Below, piece after piece: positions 34,773 through 41,515 of a stretch of 64,000 nt of DNA. The position numbers and the translations under genes are program-made. A model generated the notes under the pieces. The model was not told the origin of the DNA and searched no databases. It saw only the letters and a program-made list of their open reading frames with translations. Every line of letters starts with the position of its first letter. The first letter of the stretch is position 1. Origin of the DNA: JAJZNI01 sp035624785 (GTDB taxonomy: Bacteria > Chloroflexota > Dormibacteria > Aeolococcales > Aeolococcaceae); contig DASPQV010000014.1 in the NCBI GenBank assembly GCA_035624785.1, positions 1 to 64,000 of the forward strand. Reading direction: 5' to 3'.

Positions 34773-37616
34773 ATGCCACGCCCGCTGTCCAAGGCTGGCC
34801 TCGTCGTCGCTTCGGCGGCGCTCCTCCTCTCCACCGTGGCGGCGGGCCTCGCGGTGGGATGGGGCTCCCTGGGCTTGGCGGCCGGTCTGCCCCAGGGTGG
34901 CGGCCTCCATCCGCTGTGCGGCCCCGTCCCGGCGGGCAGGATGCGCTGCGAGACCTACCTCAGCTCCGGAGCGCTCGGCACCCCATCGCCGGTGGGCTAC
35001 GCGCCGGCCGACCTCGACTCCGCCTACTCGCTGCCCGGCCCGCAGTCCGGAGCCGGCGCCGCCCGGACCGTGGCGGTCGTCGATGCCTACGACGACCCGT
35101 CCGCGGAGTCCGATCTCGCCGTCTACCGGTCCCAGTTCGGGCTGCCGGCATGCACCACCGCCAACGGCTGCTTCCGCAAGGTGGACCAGAACGGCGGCAC
35201 CAGCTACCCCACCTACAACCAGAACTGGGCGGGGGAGATCTCGGTCGACCTGGACATGGTTTCGGCGGCCTGCCCCAACTGCCGCATCCTGCTGGTCGAG
35301 GCGACCAGCGAGGTGACCACTGACCTGGGAACGGCCGAGGACACCGCGGTCCGGCTGGGAGCCACCGAGGTCAGCAACAGCTTCGGGGGCCCGGAGGTAC
35401 CGGACGAGGTCCAGGCCGACGGCTACTTCGACCATCCGGGCATCCCCACCACCTTCGGCGCGGGGGACATCGGCTATGGCGTCGCCTGGCCGGCGTCCTC
35501 CCCCTACGTGATCTCCGTGGGCGGGACCTCGCTGGTCCGGGACCCCTCCAACCCGAGGGGGTGGTCCGAGACGGTCTGGAACGACGGCGAGGGCGCCACC
35601 GGGAGCGGCTGCAGCGCCTACGAGCCGATGCCCAGCTGGCAGGGCTCGGTGCCGACTATCACCGCGGCCTGCTCCCACCGGGCCGACAACGACATCTCGG
35701 TGGTTGGCGACCCCGACACCGGGGTGTCGGTCTACGACAGCAACGCGGGGGCTTCCGGAGGCAACTGGCTGACGGCGGGCGGCACGTCGGTGGGCGCGCC
35801 CATCGTGGCAGCCATGTACGCGCTCGGTGGCACCCCGGCAAGCTCGCCGGCGTCCAGCCTCTACCAGGCGGCCGGCCCCGCGGACCAGTCGTCCAGCTTC
35901 AACGACGTCACCAGCGGCAGCGACGGATCCTGCGGCACCATCCTGTGCAACGCCGGCCCCGGCTGGGACGGCCCGACCGGGCTGGGCACCCCCAACGGGC
36001 TGGCCGCCTTCGGCGGCGCCGCCGCGCCCTCCGCCTCGACGACGACGCTCACGGCCTCACCGACCATGAGCTTCCCCGGCGAGGCGGTGACCCTCACCGC
36101 CCAGGTGGCGGGGGCAGCCGGCCACAGCGGGCCGGTGTCCGGGAGCGTGACGTTCGTGACCGGGGCCACCAGCCTGGGCGCGGTCGCCGTGGACGGCTCC
36201 GGAGCCGCCACCCTGATCACCACGTCCCTCCCCGCTGGGGACGACGCGGTCACCGCGGATTACGGGGGGAGTGCGGGGCTCGCGGCCAGCCAGTCGGCGG
36301 CCGTCCAGGTCCAGGTCAGCGCCTCGGCAGCGCCGGCCGGCTCCGCCTACACGGCCCTCGAACCCTTCCGCCTCTGCGACACCCGGCGGGGCACCGGGAC
36401 GGAGTGCTCCGGGAGCGCCTCCGACAACCTGATCGGCCCGGGAGCCGGGCTCACCTTCCAGGTCACGGAGGTGGCCGGCCCCGAGGCGCAGACGGTGCCG
36501 GCCGGGGCTGATGCCGTGGTCTTCAACCTCACCGCGGTCCAGGGGAGCGCGGCCACCTACCTCACCGCCTACCCCACCGGCCAGGGTGTGCCCACGGCAT
36601 CCAACCTCAACGTCCCCCGCGGCGCCATCCAGGCCAACCTGGTGGTGGCCGCCCTCGGCTCCGGCGGACAGGTGACCGTCTACAACTCTCAGGGCTCTAT
36701 CAACATGATCGCCGACGTCCAGGGCTACTTCATGGCCAGCTCGGGAGGAGCGGCCACTCCGGGCCTGTTCCACCCCCTGCCGCCGCTCCGGCTCTGCGAT
36801 ACCCGACCGGGCACCTCCACCGCCTGCTCCGGCCATCCGCTGGTGGCCGGACAGTGGACAAAGATCGTGCTCTCCGGCTGCCCGGGCGGCACGGCCTGCC
36901 CCGGCTCGCTGCCGGCCGACGGGACCGCGGCGGCGGTCGCCCTCAACCTCACCGCGGTCTTCGGCACCACCGGCACCTACCTCTCGGTGGCCCCAACCAC
37001 GAGCGGCGGCACCTGCCCCGGCGGGGCGCCGTCCTTCTCCAACCTGAACGTAGGCGGTGGCGGCGTCCTGGCCAACCGCGTGATCGTTCCCCTCGGCCCG
37101 GACCAGCTCGGCGGCCCCGATCAGGACGTCTGCGTCTACAGCGCGCAGGGCACCATCAACTTCATCACCGACGTCAACGGCTGGTTCGGGAGCGGCCGGG
37201 AGAGCACCGCCGGCGCACGCTACTTCGCGGTCAGCCCGGTCCGGATCTGCGACACCAGGGCCGCCACCCAGGTCGGCTACAGCACCGAGTGCTCGGGGAC
37301 GCCTCTCTCCACCGCCACCTCCCTCCAGGTGCAGGTCGCCGGTGTGGATGGCGTTCCCGCCCCGGGCGGCGGCGCACCGGTCGCCCTGGTCGCCAACGTC
37401 ACCGCCGTCAGCGGCAGCGCGGCCACCTATTTCACCCTGTATCCGGCTGACGCCGCGCTGCCCACCGCCTCCGATCTCAACCCCGGTCCCGGTCAGGTGG
37501 TTCCCAACCTCGGGATCGTCCAGCTCGCGACCTCGAGCTCGCCCGGATCCTTCGATCTCTACAACGCCCAGGGGGCCATCAACGCCATCGCCGACGTCGA
37601 GGGCTGGTTCGCCTGA
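34773..37616 (+). CDS. Secreted S53 (sedolisin) peptidase with Ig-like domain and three C-terminal modules
   Basis: 947 residues. After a signal peptide (LVVASAALLLSTVAAGLA) the catalytic domain spans about 95-418. The sedolisin triad is visible: Glu155 and Asp159 in WAGEISVDLDM, Ser339 in GGTSVGAP, with the oxyanion Asp232 in GAGDIGYG. Sedolisins are acid-active serine-carboxyl peptidases. The usual S53 pro-domain is absent or very short. An Ig-like Big_3-type domain (about 421-508; TASPTMSFPGEAVTLTAQV) precedes three modules starting near 523, 660 and 811, ending VEGWFA. GGAGGAGA lies just upstream of the ATG. The N-terminal enzyme differs from the G1 peptidase at 18207, but the C-terminal half is of the same design. 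Confidence 0.88.
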   Translation: MPRPLSKAGLVVASAALLLSTVAAGLAVGWGSLGLAAGLPQGGGLHPLCGPVPAGRMRCETYLSSGALGTPSPVGYAPADLDSAYSLPGPQSGAGAARTVAVVDAYDDPSAESDLAVYRSQFGLPACTTANGCFRKVDQNGGTSYPTYNQNWAGEISVDLDMVSAACPNCRILLVEATSEVTTDLGTAEDTAVRLGATEVSNSFGGPEVPDEVQADGYFDHPGIPTTFGAGDIGYGVAWPASSPYVISVGGTSLVRDPSNPRGWSETVWNDGEGATGSGCSAYEPMPSWQGSVPTITAACSHRADNDISVVGDPDTGVSVYDSNAGASGGNWLTAGGTSVGAPIVAAMYALGGTPASSPASSLYQAAGPADQSSSFNDVTSGSDGSCGTILCNAGPGWDGPTGLGTPNGLAAFGGAAAPSASTTTLTASPTMSFPGEAVTLTAQVAGAAGHSGPVSGSVTFVTGATSLGAVAVDGSGAATLITTSLPAGDDAVTADYGGSAGLAASQSAAVQVQVSASAAPAGSAYTALEPFRLCDTRRGTGTECSGSASDNLIGPGAGLTFQVTEVAGPEAQTVPAGADAVVFNLTAVQGSAATYLTAYPTGQGVPTASNLNVPRGAIQANLVVAALGSGGQVTVYNSQGSINMIADVQGYFMASSGGAATPGLFHPLPPLRLCDTRPGTSTACSGHPLVAGQWTKIVLSGCPGGTACPGSLPADGTAAAVALNLTAVFGTTGTYLSVAPTTSGGTCPGGAPSFSNLNVGGGGVLANRVIVPLGPDQLGGPDQDVCVYSAQGTINFITDVNGWFGSGRESTAGARYFAVSPVRICDTRAATQVGYSTECSGTPLSTATSLQVQVAGVDGVPAPGGGAPVALVANVTAVSGSAATYFTLYPADAALPTASDLNPGPGQVVPNLGIVQLATSSSPGSFDLYNAQGAINAIADVEGWFA

Positions 37617-37749
37617 GGATGGGGGCGGGCCCACCCGCCCCTCCGCTCTGCCAGCGTGGTCGCGGTAACCTCTCGACGGCAGCGCCAAAGGGAGGCGCCG
37701 GCCACAGCCCTGATACCGTGCCCTGCGGTCCCGCCGAACCCGGGCTGGG

Positions 37750-37777
37750 TACAATCTTGAGTGTGACAGTGGGGATT
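37750..37777 (+). promoter_or_regulatory. Promoter and dyad-like element at the sufU start
   Basis: TACAAT (37750-37755) ends 7 nt before the GTG at 37763. The following bases GTGACAGTGGGGATT resemble the Rrf2 gene start ATGACGGTCGGAATT; over 31 positions from TACAAT the two sites agree in 20. The inverted repeat is weaker here, 6 of 10 positions. It is probably the same operator in degraded form. Confidence 0.5.
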
Positions 37778-38215
37778 ACCCCGGTGGACGACGAGCTCTT
37801 CCGCGAGATCATCCTCGACCACTACCGCAACCCCCGGCATCGGGGCGAGGTGGCCCCGGCGGACGGCACCCTGGAGGCTGACAACCCGCTCTGCGGTGAC
37901 GAGATCCGCCTGAGCTGGAGGATCGAGGGCGACCGGGTGGCCGACATCGCCTACACCGGTCGGGGTTGCTCGATCAGCCAGGCGGCGGCCAGCATGCTGC
38001 TCGACGAGGTGGCCGGCCTTCCCTGCTCGGAGGCCTGCGGCCTGGCCCGTCGCTTCCGGGAGATGCTGGTGGGCAACGGCGACGCCGAGGGGCTGGGGGA
38101 CCTCGAGGCGCTCCAGGGGGTCCGGGCCTACCCCGTCCGGATCAAGTGCGCCACCCTCGCCTGCAACGGCATCCTCCGCGCCCTGGGCGCCGCCGAGGAG
38201 GGCGACGCGGCGTGA
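37763..38215 (+). CDS. sufU: SufU, sulfur-transfer protein
   Basis: 150 residues. SufU accepts the persulfide from SufS via a zinc exchange mechanism in Gram-positive-type SUF systems. The family motifs are ELFREIILDHYRNPRHRG, NPLCGDEIRL (Cys and Asp), GRGCSISQAAASML (second Cys) and IKCATLACNGI (third Cys), giving the zinc ligands. GTG 37763 is chosen because of its position 7 nt after TACAAT. The gene is separated from the main suf cluster by three exported-protein genes, and its GTGA overlap links it to the DUF59 gene. Confidence 0.94.
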   Translation: MTVGITPVDDELFREIILDHYRNPRHRGEVAPADGTLEADNPLCGDEIRLSWRIEGDRVADIAYTGRGCSISQAAASMLLDEVAGLPCSEACGLARRFREMLVGNGDAEGLGDLEALQGVRAYPVRIKCATLACNGILRALGAAEEGDAA

Positions 38216-38598
38216 GCCAGGAACCGGGGCGGCTCCCCGACGCGCCGGAGGGGACGGCCGGGAATCGCGCGCCGCGGGATGGCGCCCGGCTCAGGGCTTC
38301 GGCGGAGATGGTCCTCGACGCCCTTTCCGAGGTCTACGACCCGGAGATCGGCATCGACATCGTCTCCCTCGGGCTGGTCTACGGCAGTCACATCGACGAC
38401 CAGGGCCTGCTCACCGTGGACATGACCCTGACCACCCCCTTCTGCCCGCTGGGCAGCATCCTCCAGTCTCAGATCCACGCCGTCTGCGCCCCTCTTCCGG
38501 GGGTGGAGGACGTCCGGGTCAACCTGGTCTGGGATCCTCCCTGGGACCCGCGCACCATGGCCTCCGATGAGGTCAAGCTGGAGCTGGGGCTGTACTGA
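38212..38598 (+). CDS. SufT-like DUF59 (MIP18 family) Fe-S assembly factor
   Basis: 128 residues. The DUF59 motifs SEVYDPEIGIDIVSLGLVYG, VDMTLTTPFCPLGSIL and VEDVRVNLVWDPPW are intact; the conserved Asp and Cys (TPFCP) bind or transfer metal in this family. Such proteins act as auxiliary factors in Fe-S maturation and commonly end SUF operons. The GTG start overlaps the sufU stop by 4 nt. The first 35 residues are a non-conserved, charged extension. Confidence 0.9.
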   Translation: MSQEPGRLPDAPEGTAGNRAPRDGARLRASAEMVLDALSEVYDPEIGIDIVSLGLVYGSHIDDQGLLTVDMTLTTPFCPLGSILQSQIHAVCAPLPGVEDVRVNLVWDPPWDPRTMASDEVKLELGLY

Positions 38599-38639
38599 GC
38601 CGGCGCCCCACGGGACCGGCAGCCGGCTGGGCCAGTCGC

Positions 38640-38645
38640 TAGGAT
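38640..38645 (+). promoter_or_regulatory. -10-like hexamer of the DUF2203 gene
   Basis: TAGGAT ends 6 nt before the GTG at 38652, and no ribosome binding site is present, consistent with a leaderless transcript. Confidence 0.4.
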
Positions 38646-38651
38646 CGGCGG

Positions 38652-39035
38652 GTGCCCAGCGAGCCGGAACGCCTCTTCGAGAAGGCCGATGCCGATGCCC
38701 TGCTGCCCCGGCTGCGCGGGCTGATCAACCGCCTCCAGGAGGTGGCGACGTCGCAGGAGGCGGTGGCGGCCCGCCGCCGCCTGGCCCACGTCGGGCAGTC
38801 GAACGGCTCGGCGGAGGCCGCGGCCGCCGCCTTTCAGGCCTCGGCCGACCTCCGCACGGTGCTCGACGAGATCCGCGGATTGGGGGTCATCCTCCGCGAT
38901 CCGGCGACGGGCCTCTGCGACTTCCCGGCCCTGCGGGGCGGGGAGCCCGTCTACCTCTGCTGGCAACTGGAGGAGACGGAGGTCGGCTGGTGGCATCCCC
39001 GGGACACCGGCATCGCCGGCCGCCAGCCGCTCTGA
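38652..39035 (+). CDS. DUF2203 family protein
   Basis: 127 residues. The N-terminal helical half (ADALLPRLRGLINRLQEV) and C-terminal GLCDFPALRGGEPVYLCWQLEE plus WWHPRDTGIAGRQPL are characteristic of DUF2203, a small cytoplasmic family of unknown function found in Chloroflexi, Actinobacteria and Firmicutes. The gene has its own -10-like element and follows the DUF59 gene by 53 nt. A link to Fe-S metabolism is only positional. Confidence 0.82.
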   Translation: MPSEPERLFEKADADALLPRLRGLINRLQEVATSQEAVAARRRLAHVGQSNGSAEAAAAAFQASADLRTVLDEIRGLGVILRDPATGLCDFPALRGGEPVYLCWQLEETEVGWWHPRDTGIAGRQPL

Positions 39036-39180
39036 CAGCGGGTTTGGGGCCTCCCGGCCTCGGTTGCGGATACACTGACGCCAGCGTCTCCGGCCCTTCG
39101 CCCTCCCGCACCCCTCATCACCAATCGACGCTGCGCGGCCAGGGGCGAGGTGGCACTCCAAGAAAAGGAGGGTCATGCCG

Positions 39181-39231
39181 ATGAGTGATTGTTCGAGAAC
39201 CCAGCCGACCAGCGCCGGGGGCGCCTGCTGA
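39181..39231 (+). CDS. Micro-ORF with strong ribosome binding site (16 aa)
   Basis: AAGGAGG at 39165-39171 is the best Shine-Dalgarno sequence of the neighbourhood and is spaced 9 nt from ATG 39181 (3 nt from an in-frame ATG at 39175). The peptide is MSDCSRTQPTSAGGAC, with two cysteines, then TGA. It matches nothing I know. It could be a leader peptide, a small regulatory peptide, or a short ORF inside a regulatory RNA. Confidence 0.35.
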   Translation: MSDCSRTQPTSAGGAC

Positions 39232-39300
39232 TCGCCGGGGCCCTACTGACCTAGGGAGACGCGATCGCCCGAGGCGACCGCGACGTCTCCGAGCGCTCGA

Positions 39301-39334
39301 CGGGGTGTCCGCCATGAGGGCGGGCACCCCGTTT
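39301..39334 (+). terminator. Intrinsic terminator hairpin
   Basis: CGGGGTGTCCGCC (39301-39313) and GGCGGGCACCCCG (39319-39331) form a 13-bp stem, fully paired with one G-T, with a 5-nt loop and followed by TTT. It is the strongest hairpin seen in the window and would end the short transcript of 39071 onward. Confidence 0.65.
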
Positions 39335-39379
39335 GATACGAGAGGGGGAGAGGGCGGCCACCGAGGCCTGAGGTGGCCC

Positions 39380-39994
39380 TCAGACGAACCGGGCCGCCTC
39401 CACCTGGGCCTCCCGAGTCGCCATCTCGGGAGCGGCCACGATCTGATCGGTCTCGACGTATCCCTCGCTGCCGTCGGCGAGGCGGACCTTGGTGAACGGG
39501 CCGGTTCCGCCCGGGATCGCCTCGATCCGGCTGGCGGTGAGTATCCGCCCGGCGCGGCGTGCCTCCCAGTCCGGTTCGGTGAACAGCTCGTAAGGCATGC
39601 CGGCCCAGGACGCGACCAGGCTCACGGGCCCAAACGGGATGGCCCGGCGGCGGTAGATGGTGCGCTGGTCCGAGACCCCTCGGGTGAGCAGCTGGACCAG
39701 CTGGAGGGCGCGAGGGACGGCGCCGCGGCCCCGGCTGGCGGCCATGGCCACCACCGTTCCCGAGTCCGTCACCTGCGCCTGGCAGGTGACCCATCGGGTC
39801 CGGCGTCCCACCCGCTTCGACCACTGGCCGAAGAGCCCCTTGCGTCGGAACTCCACGATGCGGGCGCTGTCCTCCCCGGTCACCTCGTAGCGGAAGGGGA
39901 AGAAGCCGAGCATCTGCTCCATGACCGAGAAGACCTCCCGGGGAGGGACGGCGGTCAGCAGGCTCCAGCGGTATGCCTCTTTGGCGAGCGACAT
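39380..39994 (-). CDS. Hypothetical protein, 204 aa
   Basis: No family was recognised. It is a soluble protein with an N-terminal YRWSLLTAVPPREVFSVMEQMLGFFPFRYEV segment, seen in two halves, and a C-terminal part with an SH3-like look (GPFTKVRLADGSEGYVETDQIV). The ATG at 39994 is preceded by TACACT at 40003-40008, 8 nt away on the minus strand, suggesting a near-leaderless mRNA and a promoter inside the end of the upstream gene. A membrane role is unlikely; a lipid- or wall-related role cannot be judged. Confidence 0.68.
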   Translation of the reverse strand: MSLAKEAYRWSLLTAVPPREVFSVMEQMLGFFPFRYEVTGEDSARIVEFRRKGLFGQWSKRVGRRTRWVTCQAQVTDSGTVVAMAASRGRGAVPRALQLVQLLTRGVSDQRTIYRRRAIPFGPVSLVASWAGMPYELFTEPDWEARRAGRILTASRIEAIPGGTGPFTKVRLADGSEGYVETDQIVAAPEMATREAQVEAARFV

Positions 39995-39999
39995 CGCGG

Positions 40000-40455
40000 T
40001 CAAGTGTAGGGAGCGTGCTCGGGCGGACCGAGGCCCACCGCCGCCGGCGGGTTCGCTGCCGGGGCCGCGGCGATCCCGTAGCGAGCGCACATCGCGTCGA
40101 ACCGGGCGCCGACGTGGTCGTCAAGCCACTCCCGATGGCGCTGGATCAGGGGAGCGACCTCCTCGCGCAGGTACCGCCCCCGAGCCATCCACTGGTAATA
40201 GCGGCGACCCGCATGGTCGTAGGGGCCGTAGAGACGCCCCCCCGGGAAGGTGGCCACCAGCCAGCGAAACAGCTTCTCGTGACGGACGTGCATGCGCAGG
40301 GTCACCTGCGGCTGCCGCCCGTCGCCCCCGAAGTGCCCCTCGCCTGCCAGCAGGCCGAGGAAGCAGCCGACCGACAGGTCATCGGCGGGAGGGTCGACCC
40401 GCTCGCCGACGCGGACGCCCTGAAGGCCTGACCGTCCGGATGGCGCCGCCTGCAT
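40000..40455 (-). CDS. Small LAGLIDADG-like endonuclease-related protein
   Basis: 151 residues. The segment CFLGLLAGEGHFGGDG near residue 31 is a variant dodecapeptide motif (acidic residue Glu) followed by VTLRMHVRHEKLFRWLVATF and a GGRLYGPYDHAGRRYYQW strand region, the layout of single-motif LAGLIDADG endonucleases that work as homodimers. No intron or intein context is visible, so it may be domesticated or a regulator. ATG 40455 is preceded by TAAGCT 8 nt upstream on the minus strand. It lies next to the parS site. Confidence 0.6.
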   Translation of the reverse strand: MQAAPSGRSGLQGVRVGERVDPPADDLSVGCFLGLLAGEGHFGGDGRQPQVTLRMHVRHEKLFRWLVATFPGGRLYGPYDHAGRRYYQWMARGRYLREEVAPLIQRHREWLDDHVGARFDAMCARYGIAAAPAANPPAAVGLGPPEHAPYT

Positions 40456-40490
40456 GGCCGAGCAGCTTACGCCCTCCGCCTGGTTTCTGC

Positions 40491-40519
40491 TGTTTCACCG
40501 TAAGGATTCACGTGAAACG
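40491..40519. promoter_or_regulatory. parS: parS-like centromere site with additional half site
   Basis: GGATTCACGTGAAACG (40504-40519) matches the bacterial parS consensus TGTTTCACGTGAAACA at 13 of 16 positions, including the whole central TTCACGTGAA. A further half site, TGTTTCAC, lies just upstream at 40491-40498. ParB encoded at 41512 should nucleate here. The site is about 190 bp before parA, in an otherwise gene-free 256-bp gap. Confidence 0.82.
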
Positions 40520-40711
40520 CTGCCCCAGCCGGGGGGCCCCGACGCCCTCGGACAGCCCGCGAGTTTTTCCACAGGAGCACTGTGGCTCAGGCGGGCTTTG
40601 CGAATTCAAAACCAGGCTCCACCTCGGTCAATGGGATTGGGGAAACGGTGGAAAAACCTGGACCTCCGGGACCCGTCGGGGGCCGGCGCCGCGGGGCCAT
40701 AATCCTCACCC

Positions 40712-41515
40712 GTGCCTCCTCTGATCCTCGCCGCTGCCAACCAGAAGGGGGGCGTCGGCAAGACCACCACCGTCGTCAACCTGGGCGCGGCGCTGGCCCA
40801 GCGAGGCCGCCGGGTCCTGATCATCGACTGCGATCCTCAGGCCAACGCGACCTCGGGGCTCGGCATCGCCCGACGCGACATCGTGGCCAGCACCTATGAC
40901 GTCCTGGTGCTGGGGCGTCCCCTGGCGGAGGCACGCCTGGCCACCCAGGTCGGCGGGCTCGAGCTCATTCCCTCCGACATCGCCCTGGCGGGGGCCGAGA
41001 TCGAGCTGGTGAGCGTGGCCCGGCGCGAGAAGCGGCTGACCTACGCGCTCGAGGCTCTGACCGACGACCCCCTCGACTACGTCCTCCTCGACTGCCCCCC
41101 CAGCCTCGGCCTGCTCACGGTCAACGCGGTGGTCGCAGCCCACAGCCTGCTCGTCCCCATCCAGTGCGAGTTCTACGCGATGGAGGGACTGGGCCTGCTG
41201 ACCCACACCATCAACCTGCTCCGCCGCGACCTCAATCCCCGCCTGCGCATCGCCGGGATCGTCCTGACCCTGCACGATGCCCGGCTCACCCTGGCCAACC
41301 AGGTGGTCGACGAGGTCCGTGCCCGCTTCGGCGAGGATGTGCTCGACCCGCTGATCCCGCGCAACGTCAGGCTGAGCGAGGCGCCCAGCTACGGGCTGCC
41401 GATCACCCTCTACGCTCCCACCTCGCGCGGGGCCCAGGCATACCGGGAGCTGGCCGCCAACCTGGAGGCACGCCTCGAGGACGCCGGAGCCACCCGGGCT
41501 CCGTCGCTGGCATGA
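40712..41515 (+). CDS. parA: ParA/Soj chromosome-partitioning ATPase
   Basis: 267 residues. The deviant Walker A NQKGGVGKTTTVVNLG opens the protein, followed by IDCDPQANATSG, switch/Walker B LDCPPSLG and IQCEFYAMEGL. It moves ParB-parS complexes and influences DnaA. GTG 40712 follows CATAAT (40698-40703) by 8 nt without a ribosome binding site. The stop overlaps the parB start (ATGA). Its length and position near oriC are those of the chromosomal, not plasmid, type. Confidence 0.96.
   Translation: MPPLILAAANQKGGVGKTTTVVNLGAALAQRGRRVLIIDCDPQANATSGLGIARRDIVASTYDVLVLGRPLAEARLATQVGGLELIPSDIALAGAEIELVSVARREKRLTYALEALTDDPLDYVLLDCPPSLGLLTVNAVVAAHSLLVPIQCEFYAMEGLGLLTHTINLLRRDLNPRLRIAGIVLTLHDARLTLANQVVDEVRARFGEDVLDPLIPRNVRLSEAPSYGLPITLYAPTSRGAQAYRELAANLEARLEDAGATRAPSLA

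Larger units (their letters stand above)
39071..39334 (+). ncRNA. Candidate structured short transcript with internal microORF
   Basis: A -10-like TACACT lies at 39071-39076 and a strong intrinsic-terminator-like hairpin ends at 39331, so a transcript of about 250 nt is predicted in the gap between two convergent genes. AGCGTC (about 39083) can pair with GACGCT (about 39127-39132). GGAGACG (39255-39261) pairs with CGTCTCC (39284-39290) around an inner TCGCC/GGCGA stem. The small ORF at 39181 lies between. No known RNA family was recognised, and the SRP, RNase P and tmRNA signatures are missing. Confidence 0.4.

Noticed and set aside
39071..39334. SRP RNA, tmRNA, RNase P RNA or T-box leader
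   Set aside because: None of the conserved cores was found. A GGTGGCAC near 39149 recalls the T-box but the rest of that motif is missing and no synthetase or amino-acid gene follows.
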